A DNA stretch of 64,000 nucleotides from Strobilurus pachycystidiatus (taxonomy: Eukaryota; Basidiomycota; Agaricomycetes; Agaricales; Physalacriaceae). Of the stretch, positions 54,701 to 64,000 are shown one piece after another. The stretch spans positions 2,914,001 to 2,978,000 of the forward strand of contig JAHLMK010000005.1 in NCBI GenBank assembly GCA_019915135.1, written 5' to 3'. The stretch's first letter is position 1. Each line of letters starts with the position of its first letter. The notes under the pieces are model-generated. The model saw nothing but the letters and a program-made list of their open reading frames with translations. It was not told the DNA's origin and did no database searches. The translations under genes and the position numbers were made by a program.

Positions 54701-57700
54701 GCACACAAGACTTGCATTGTCATCTTTCAAACATCTTTGGCGTAGCGTGCGGAGGTTGAGGAGTGGCGTCGGAGGTGCTTGACTTGTGTTCTGACTGCGG
54801 CGGGTCAATGATGGTGAACATTGGACAGTGCGCGCGATCAGGAATGACACGGCGAGGCGTGCGGTTTGACTGCGAAGACGTGAGAAGTGAAAACACAAAG
54901 CGCAGTTGAAGAGCGAAGACTTGGGTTGCGAATTTTCAGCTACGCGGACAAGTTGGTCAATGCGTTCAAGGCTATGTCTGTCGAGCGTTCGTTTACGAGG
55001 CAAGGACTTGAATCAAACAGTGCGAGCAACTGCTTCTTGACTGAATCTCACTCGCTTTGACTCGGATGTGTGTTTGACTTGTATATGGAGCGTTAGCGGT
55101 ATGTATGTTCAACGTGTGTTTGGGAGACTGTCTCAGAGAGGGAAAGGCGTTCTATCTGTCTTGAGAGGGTGACGGGACTGTCTTAGTGGGCGAAAAGACG
55201 TTCTCTCTGCATCGTAGCAAGAATGCGTTGAACTCAAGTCGGTTATACGGACTCACTTGGTTAGAAGGTTAGGGTTCTCAGTGTTCTCGCCCGCGCAGCG
55301 AAGAGAACGTTTAAGAAAGGGCCCGCGTGCGGGGCCTCTGTCTCGGTGCGTATCGCAGACGCAACAAGATATGTGACATTATTGTAAATTGGTCAATCGG
55401 AGCAATGAACGAGATCATTAAGGGAAGATATACTGTTCCGATGCACACAAGACTTGCATTGTCATCTTTCAAACATCTTTGGCGTAGCGTGCGGAGGTTG
55501 AGGAGTGGCGTCGGAGGTGCTTGACTTGTGTTCTGACTGCGGCGGGTCAATGATGGTGAACATTGGACAGTGCGCGCGATCAGGAATGACACGGCGAGGC
55601 GTGCGGTTTGACTGCGAAGACGTGAGAAGTGAAAACACAAAGCGCAGTTGAAGAGCGAAGACTTGGGTTGCGAATTTTCAGCTACGCGGACAAGTTGGTC
55701 AATGCGTTCAAGGCTATGTCTGTCGAGCGTTCGTTTACGAGGCAAGGACTTGAATCAAACAGTGCGAGCAACTGCTTCTTGACTGAATCTCACTCGCTTT
55801 GACTCGGATGTGTGTTTGACTTGTATATGGAGCGTTAGCGGTATGTATGTTCAACGTGTGTTTGGGAGACTGTCTCAGAGAGGGAAAGGCGTTCTATCTG
55901 TCTTGAGAGGGTGACGGGACTGTCTTAGTGGGCGAAAAGACGTTCTCTCTGCATCGTAGCAAGAATGCGTTGAACTCAAGTCGGTTATACGGACTCACTT
56001 GGTTAGAAGGTTAGGGTTCTCAGTGTTCTCGCCCGCGCAGCGAAGAGAACGTTTAAGAAAGGGCCCGCGTGCGGGGCCTCTGTCTCGGTGCGTATCGCAG
56101 ACGCAACAAGATATGTGACATTATTGTAAATTGGTCAATCGGAGCAATGAACGAGATCATTAAGGGAAGATATACTGTTCCGATGCACACAAGACTTGCA
56201 TTGTCATCTTTCAAACATCTTTGGCGTAGCGTGCGGAGGTTGAGGAGTGGCGTCGGAGGTGCTTGACTTGTGTTCTGACTGCGGCGGGTCAATGATGGTG
56301 AACATTGGACAGTGCGCGCGATCAGGAATGACACGGCGAGGCGTGCGGTTTGACTGCGAAGACGTGAGAAGTGAAAACACAAAGCGCAGTTGAAGAGCGA
56401 AGACTTGGGTTGCGAATTTTCAGCTACGCGGACAAGTTGGTCAATGCGTTCAAGGCTATGTCTGTCGAGCGTTCGTTTACGAGGCAAGGACTTGAATCAA
56501 ACAGTGCGAGCAACTGCTTCTTGACTGAATCTCACTCGCTTTGACTCGGATGTGTGTTTGACTTGTATATGGAGCGTTAGCGGTATGTATGTTCAACGTG
56601 TGTTTGGGAGACTGTCTCAGAGAGGGAAAGGCGTTCTATCTGTCTTGAGAGGGTGACGGGACTGTCTTAGTGGGCGAAAAGACGTTCTCTCTGCATCGTA
56701 GCAAGAATGCGTTGAACTCAAGTCGGTTATACGGACTCACTTGGTTAGAAGGTTAGGGTTCTCAGTGTTCTCGCCCGCGCAGCGAAGAGAACGTTTAAGA
56801 AAGGGCCCGCGTGCGGGGCCTCTGTCTCGGTGCGTATCGCAGACGCAACAAGATATGTGACATTATTGTAAATTGGTCAATCGGAGCAATGAACGAGATC
56901 ATTAAGGGAAGATATACTGTTCCGATGCACACAAGACTTGCATTGTCATCTTTCAAACATCTTTGGCGTAGCGTGCGGAGGTTGAGGAGTGGCGTCGGAG
57001 GTGCTTGACTTGTGTTCTGACTGCGGCGGGTCAATGATGGTGAACATTGGACAGTGCGCGCGATCAGGAATGACACGGCGAGGCGTGCGGTTTGACTGCG
57101 AAGACGTGAGAAGTGAAAACACAAAGCGCAGTTGAAGAGCGAAGACTTGGGTTGCGAATTTTCAGCTACGCGGACAAGTTGGTCAATGCGTTCAAGGCTA
57201 TGTCTGTCGAGCGTTCGTTTACGAGGCAAGGACTTGAATCAAACAGTGCGAGCAACTGCTTCTTGACTGAATCTCACTCGCTTTGACTCGGATGTGTGTT
57301 TGACTTGTATATGGAGCGTTAGCGGTATGTATGTTCAACGTGTGTTTGGGAGACTGTCTCAGAGAGGGAAAGGCGTTCTATCTGTCTTGAGAGGGTGACG
57401 GGACTGTCTTAGTGGGCGAAAAGACGTTCTCTCTGCATCGTAGCAAGAATGCGTTGAACTCAAGTCGGTTATACGGACTCACTTGGTTAGAAGGTTAGGG
57501 TTCTCAGTGTTCTCGCCCGCGCAGCGAAGAGAACGTTTAAGAAAGGGCCCGCGTGCGGGGCCTCTGTCTCGGTGCGTATCGCAGACGCAACAAGATATGT
57601 GACATTATTGTAAATTGGTCAATCGGAGCAATGAACGAGATCATTAAGGGAAGATATACTGTTCCGATGCACACAAGACTTGCATTGTCATCTTTCAAAC

Positions 57701-60700
57701 ATCTTTGGCGTAGCGTGCGGAGGTTGAGGAGTGGCGTCGGAGGTGCTTGACTTGTGTTCTGACTGCGGCGGGTCAATGATGGTGAACATTGGACAGTGCG
57801 CGCGATCAGGAATGACACGGCGAGGCGTGCGGTTTGACTGCGAAGACGTGAGAAGTGAAAACACAAAGCGCAGTTGAAGAGCGAAGACTTGGGTTGCGAA
57901 TTTTCAGCTACGCGGACAAGTTGGTCAATGCGTTCAAGGCTATGTCTGTCGAGCGTTCGTTTACGAGGCAAGGACTTGAATCAAACAGTGCGAGCAACTG
58001 CTTCTTGACTGAATCTCACTCGCTTTGACTCGGATGTGTGTTTGACTTGTATATGGAGCGTTAGCGGTATGTATGTTCAACGTGTGTTTGGGAGACTGTC
58101 TCAGAGAGGGAAAGGCGTTCTATCTGTCTTGAGAGGGTGACGGGACTGTCTTAGTGGGCGAAAAGACGTTCTCTCTGCATCGTAGCAAGAATGCGTTGAA
58201 CTCAAGTCGGTTATACGGACTCACTTGGTTAGAAGGTTAGGGTTCTCAGTGTTCTCGCCCGCGCAGCGAAGAGAACGTTTAAGAAAGGGCCCGCGTGCGG
58301 GGCCTCTGTCTCGGTGCGTATCGCAGACGCAACAAGATATGTGACATTATTGTAAATTGGTCAATCGGAGCAATGAACGAGATCATTAAGGGAAGATATA
58401 CTGTTCCGATGCACACAAGACTTGCATTGTCATCTTTCAAACATCTTTGGCGTAGCGTGCGGAGGTTGAGGAGTGGCGTCGGAGGTGCTTGACTTGTGTT
58501 CTGACTGCGGCGGGTCAATGATGGTGAACATTGGACAGTGCGCGCGATCAGGAATGACACGGCGAGGCGTGCGGTTTGACTGCGAAGACGTGAGAAGTGA
58601 AAACACAAAGCGCAGTTGAAGAGCGAAGACTTGGGTTGCGAATTTTCAGCTACGCGGACAAGTTGGTCAATGCGTTCAAGGCTATGTCTGTCGAGCGTTC
58701 GTTTACGAGGCAAGGACTTGAATCAAACAGTGCGAGCAACTGCTTCTTGACTGAATCTCACTCGCTTTGACTCGGATGTGTGTTTGACTTGTATATGGAG
58801 CGTTAGCGGTATGTATGTTCAACGTGTGTTTGGGAGACTGTCTCAGAGAGGGAAAGGCGTTCTATCTGTCTTGAGAGGGTGACGGGACTGTCTTAGTGGG
58901 CGAAAAGACGTTCTCTCTGCATCGTAGCAAGAATGCGTTGAACTCAAGTCGGTTATACGGACTCACTTGGTTAGAAGGTTAGGGTTCTCAGTGTTCTCGC
59001 CCGCGCAGCGAAGAGAATGTTTAAGAAAGGGCCCGCGTGCGGGGCCTCTGTCTCGGTGCGTATCGCAGACGCAACAAGATATGTGACATTATTGTAAATT
59101 GGTCAATCGGAGCAATGAACGAGATCATTAAGGGAAGATATACTGTTCCGATGCACACAAGACTTGCATTGTCATCTTTCAAACATCTTTGGCGTAGCGT
59201 GCGGAGGTTGAGGAGTGGCGTCGGAGGTGCTTGACTTGTGTTCTGACTGCGGCGGGTCAATGATGGTGAACATTGGACAGTGCGCGCGATCAGGAATGAC
59301 ACGGCGAGGCGTGCGGTTTGACTGCGAAGACGTGAGAAGTGAAAACACAAAGCGCAGTTGAAGAGCGAAGACTTGGGTTGCGAATTTTCAGCTACGCGGA
59401 CAAGTTGGTCAATGCGTTCAAGGCTATGTCTGTCGAGCGTTCGTTTACGAGGCAAGGACTTGAATCAAACAGTGCGAGCAACTGCTTCTTGACTGAATCT
59501 CACTCGCTTTGACTCGGATGTGTGTTTGACTTGTATATGGAGCGTTAGCGGTATGTATGTTCAACGTGTGTTTGGGAGACTGTCTCAGAGAGGGAAAGGC
59601 GTTCTATCTGTCTTGAGAGGGTGACGGGACTGTCTTAGTGGGCGAAAAGACGTTCTCTCTGCATCGTAGCAAGAATGCGTTGAACTCAAGTCGGTTATAC
59701 GGACTCACTTGGTTAGAAGGTTAGGGTTCTCAGTGTTCTCGCCCGCGCAGCGAAGAGAACGTTTAAGAAAGGGCCCGCGTGCGGGGCCTCTGTCTCGGTG
59801 CGTATCGCAGACGCAACAAGATATGTGACATTATTGTAAATTGGTCAATCGGAGCAATGAACGAGATCATTAAGGGAAGATATACTGTTCCGATGCACAC
59901 AAGACTTGCATTGTCATCTTTCAAACATCTTTGGCGTAGCGTGCGGAGGTTGAGGAGTGGCGTCGGAGGTGCTTGACTTGTGTTCTGACTGCGGCGGGTC
60001 AATGATGGTGAACATTGGACAGTGCGCGCGATCAGGAATGACACGGCGAGGCGTGCGGTTTGACTGCGAAGACGTGAGAAGTGAAAACACAAAGCGCAGT
60101 TGAAGAGCGAAGACTTGGGTTGCGAATTTTCAGCTACGCGGACAAGTTGGTCAATGCGTTCAAGGCTATGTCTGTCGAGCGTTCGTTTACGAGGCAAGGA
60201 CTTGAATCAAACAGTGCGAGCAACTGCTTCTTGACTGAATCTCACTCGCTTTGACTCGGATGTGTGTTTGACTTGTATATGGAGCGTTAGCGGTATGTAT
60301 GTTCAACGTGTGTTTGGGAGACTGTCTCAGAGAGGGAAAGGCGTTCTATCTGTCTTGAGAGGGTGACGGGACTGTCTTAGTGGGCGAAAAGACGTTCTCT
60401 CTGCATCGTAGCAAGAATGCGTTGAACTCAAGTCGGTTATACGGACTCACTTGGTTAGAAGGTTAGGGTTCTCAGTGTTCTCGCCCGCGCAGCGAAGAGA
60501 ACGTTTAAGAAAGGGCCCGCGTGCGGGGCCTCTGTCTCGGTGCGTATCGCAGACGCAACAAGATATGTGACATTATTGTAAATTGGTCAATCGGAGCAAT
60601 GAACGAGATCATTAAGGGAAGATATACTGTTCCGATGCACACAAGACTTGCATTGTCATCTTTCAAACATCTTTGGCGTAGCGTGCGGAGGTTGAGGAGT

Positions 60701-63700
60701 GGCGTCGGAGGTGCTTGACTTGTGTTCTGACTGCGGCGGGTCAATGATGGTGAACATTGGACAGTGCGCGCGATCAGGAATGACACGGCGAGGCGTGCGG
60801 TTTGACTGCGAAGACGTGAGAAGTGAAAACACAAAGCGCAGTTGAAGAGCGAAGACTTGGGTTGCGAATTTTCAGCTACGCGGACAAGTTGGTCAATGCG
60901 TTCAAGGCTATGTCTGTCGAGCGTTCGTTTACGAGGCAAGGACTTGAATCAAACAGTGCGAGCAACTGCTTCTTGACTGAATCTCACTCGCTTTGACTCG
61001 GATGTGTGTTTGACTTGTATATGGAGCGTTAGCGGTATGTATGTTCAACGTGTGTTTGGGAGACTGTCTCAGAGAGGGAAAGGCGTTCTATCTGTCTTGA
61101 GAGGGTGACGGGACTGTCTTAGTGGGCGAAAAGACGTTCTCTCTGCATCGTAGCAAGAATGCGTTGAACTCAAGTCGGTTATACGGACTCACTTGGTTAG
61201 AAGGTTAGGGTTCTCAGTGTTCTCGCCCGCGCAGCGAAGAGAACGTTTAAGAAAGGGCCCGCGTGCGGGGCCTCTGTCTCGGTGCGTATCGCAGACGCAA
61301 CAAGATATGTGACATTATTGTAAATTGGTCAATCGGAGCAATGAACGAGATCATTAAGGGAAGATATACTGTTCCGATGCACACAAGACTTGCATTGTCA
61401 TCTTTCAAACATCTTTGGCGTAGCGTGCGGAGGTTGAGGAGTGGCGTCGGAGGTGCTTGACTTGTGTTCTGACTGCGGCGGGTCAATGATGGTGAACATT
61501 GGACAGTGCGCGCGATCAGGAATGACACGGCGAGGCGTGCGGTTTGACTGCGAAGACGTGAGAAGTGAAAACACAAAGCGCAGTTGAAGAGCGAAGACTT
61601 GGGTTGCGAATTTTCAGCTACGCGGACAAGTTGGTCAATGCGTTCAAGGCTATGTCTGTCGAGCGTTCGTTTACGAGGCAAGGACTTGAATCAAACAGTG
61701 CGAGCAACTGCTTCTTGACTGAATCTCACTCGCTTTGACTCGGATGTGTGTTTGACTTGTATATGGAGCGTTAGCGGTATGTATGTTCAACGTGTGTTTG
61801 GGAGACTGTCTCAGAGAGGGAAAGGCGTTCTATCTGTCTTGAGAGGGTGACGGGACTGTCTTAGTGGGCGAAAAGACGTTCTCTCTGCATCGTAGCAAGA
61901 ATGCGTTGAACTCAAGTCGGTTATACGGACTCACTTGGTTAGAAGGTTAGGGTTCTCAGTGTTCTCGCCCGCGCAGCGAAGAGAACGTTTAAGAAAGGGC
62001 CCGCGTGCGGGGCCTCTGTCTCGGTGCGTATCGCAGACGCAACAAGATATGTGACATTATTGTAAATTGGTCAATCGGAGCAATGAACGAGATCATTAAG
62101 GGAAGATATACTGTTCCGATGCACACAAGACTTGCATTGTCATCTTTCAAACATCTTTGGCGTAGCGTGCGGAGGTTGAGGAGTGGCGTCGGAGGTGCTT
62201 GACTTGTGTTCTGACTGCGGCGGGTCAATGATGGTGAACATTGGACAGTGCGCGCGATCAGGAATGACACGGCGAGGCGTGCGGTTTGACTGCGAAGACG
62301 TGAGAAGTGAAAACACAAAGCGCAGTTGAAGAGCGAAGACTTGGGTTGCGAATTTTCAGCTACGCGGACAAGTTGGTCAATGCGTTCAAGGCTATGTCTG
62401 TCGAGCGTTCGTTTACGAGGCAAGGACTTGAATCAAACAGTGCGAGCAACTGCTTCTTGACTGAATCTCACTCGCTTTGACTCGGATGTGTGTTTGACTT
62501 GTATATGGAGCGTTAGCGGTATGTATGTTCAACGTGTGTTTGGGAGACTGTCTCAGAGAGGGAAAGGCGTTCTATCTGTCTTGAGAGGGTGACGGGACTG
62601 TCTTAGTGGGCGAAAAGACGTTCTCTCTGCATCGTAGCAAGAATGCGTTGAACTCAAGTCGGTTATACGGACTCACTTGGTTAGAAGGTTAGGGTTCTCA
62701 GTGTTCTCGCCCGCGCAGCGAAGAGAACGTTTAAGAAAGGGCCCGCGTGCGGGGCCTCTGTCTCGGTGCGTATCGCAGACGCAACAAGATATGTGACATT
62801 ATTGTAAATTGGTCAATCGGAGCAATGAACGAGATCATTAAGGGAAGATATACTGTTCCGATGCACACAAGACTTGCATTGTCATCTTTCAAACATCTTT
62901 GGCGTAGCGTGCGGAGGTTGAGGAGTGGCGTCGGAGGTGCTTGACTTGTGTTCTGACTGCGGCGGGTCAATGATGGTGAACATTGGACAGTGCGCGCGAT
63001 CAGGAATGACACGGCGAGGCGTGCGGTTTGACTGCGAAGACGTGAGAAGTGAAAACACAAAGCGCAGTTGAAGAGCGAAGACTTGGGTTGCGAATTTTCA
63101 GCTACGCGGACAAGTTGGTCAATGCGTTCAAGGCTATGTCTGTCGAGCGTTCGTTTACGAGGCAAGGACTTGAATCAAACAGTGCGAGCAACTGCTTCTT
63201 GACTGAATCTCACTCGCTTTGACTCGGATGTGTGTTTGACTTGTATATGGAGCGTTAGCGGTATGTATGTTCAACGTGTGTTTGGGAGACTGTCTCAGAG
63301 AGGGAAAGGCGTTCTATCTGTCTTGAGAGGGTGACGGGACTGTCTTAGTGGGCGAAAAGACGTTCTCTCTGCATCGTAGCAAGAATGCGTTGAACTCAAG
63401 TCGGTTATACGGACTCACTTGGTTAGAAGGTTAGGGTTCTCAGTGTTCTCGCCCGCGCAGCGAAGAGAACGTTTAAGAAAGGGCCCGCGTGCGGGGCCTC
63501 TGTCTCGGTGCGTATCGCAGACGCAACAAGATATGTGACATTATTGTAAATTGGTCAATCGGAGCAATGAACGAGATCATTAAGGGAAGATATACTGTTC
63601 CGATGCACACAAGACTTGCATTGTCATCTTTCAAACATCTTTGGCGTAGCGTGCGGAGGTTGAGGAGTGGCGTCGGAGGTGCTTGACTTGTGTTCTGACT

Positions 63701-64000
63701 GCGGCGGGTCAATGATGGTGAACATTGGACAGTGCGCGCGATCAGGAATGACACGGCGAGGCGTGCGGTTTGACTGCGAAGACGTGAGAAGTGAAAACAC
63801 AAAGCGCAGTTGAAGAGCGAAGACTTGGGTTGCGAATTTTCAGCTACGCGGACAAGTTGGTCAATGCGTTCAAGGCTATGTCTGTCGAGCGTTCGTTTAC
63901 GAGGCAAGGACTTGAATCAAACAGTGCGAGCAACTGCTTCTTGACTGAATCTCACTCGCTTTGACTCGGATGTGTGTTTGACTTGTATATGGAGCGTTAG
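51760..64000 (+). repeat. 742-bp satellite array, about 16.5 head-to-tail units, continuing past the window
   Basis: The landmark CAAACATCTTTGGCGTAGCG recurs every 742 bp from 51,760 to the right edge, all in one orientation. Translated open frames on both strands are identical in every unit, and the only base change I noticed is C to T at 59,018 (unit 10). Each unit (numbers for unit 1) has a 49-bp offset internal repeat (GACTGTCT at 52159 and 52208), the telomere-like GGTTAGAAGGTTAGGGTT (52291-52308), a hairpin GTTCTC/GAGAAC (52315-52340) and a GC-rich palindrome-like GGCCCGCGTGCGGGGCC. The longest frame (144 codons, minus) starts with TTG and has no family match I recognise. I see no rRNA, tRNA or snRNA in the unit. 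Subtelomeric satellite is the best guess; expansion during assembly is the main alternative. Confidence 0.95.

Noticed and set aside
51760..64000. Array as rDNA spacer, 5S repeats or a CRISPR array
   Set aside because: No rRNA-like sequence is visible in the unit, and a CRISPR array would need short repeats with varying spacers; here the entire 742 bp is constant.

Overview
This window looks like a piece of a basidiomycete (agaricomycete) chromosome. Genes are broken by many short introns (mostly 44-75 nt, GT...AG), several promoters carry a TATA box about 95-160 nt upstream of the ATG, and the gene content (BTB/POZ and F-box proteins, an APH-like kinase, an SRE/Fep1/Urbs1-type double-GATA iron regulator, a multi-copy transposase-like gene) is typical of mushroom-forming fungi. 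Where exon coordinates are given they were worked out by hand from splice sites and reading frame; the summed coding lengths of these models are multiples of three, which is the main support for them.

Left part (1-16.2 kb): an MFS transporter running off the left edge, a single-exon F-box protein, a segmentally duplicated locus encoding two His-rich paralogues (one internally deleted), a BTB protein, an APH-type phosphotransferase and a 59-residue zinc-finger-like protein. Middle part (16.2-38.8 kb): the GATA iron regulator, whose long introns and upstream DNA carry GATA sites including two perfect matches to the known SRE consensus; ribosomal protein eL37; two more BTB genes in tandem; tRNA-Val(AAC); a small secreted protein; and several orphan proteins.

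Right part (38.8-51.8 kb): repeats and decay increase. There is a 1.3-kb inverted-repeat element, an intact 1060-residue transposase-like gene, a truncated and frameshifted YKT6 relic, and a newly recognised family of decayed repeats with hairpins (four copies). The last 12.2 kb (51,760 to the window edge) is a head-to-tail array of about 16.5 units of exactly 742 bp, with only one base difference noticed. Each unit carries a telomere-like TTAGGGTT motif oriented as expected for a right chromosome end.

Taken together the right side looks subtelomeric (inference). The two strongest leads are the near-perfect 742-bp satellite and the possible autoregulation of the iron regulator through sites inside its own introns. 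No operon-like or defence-like multi-gene system was recognised.
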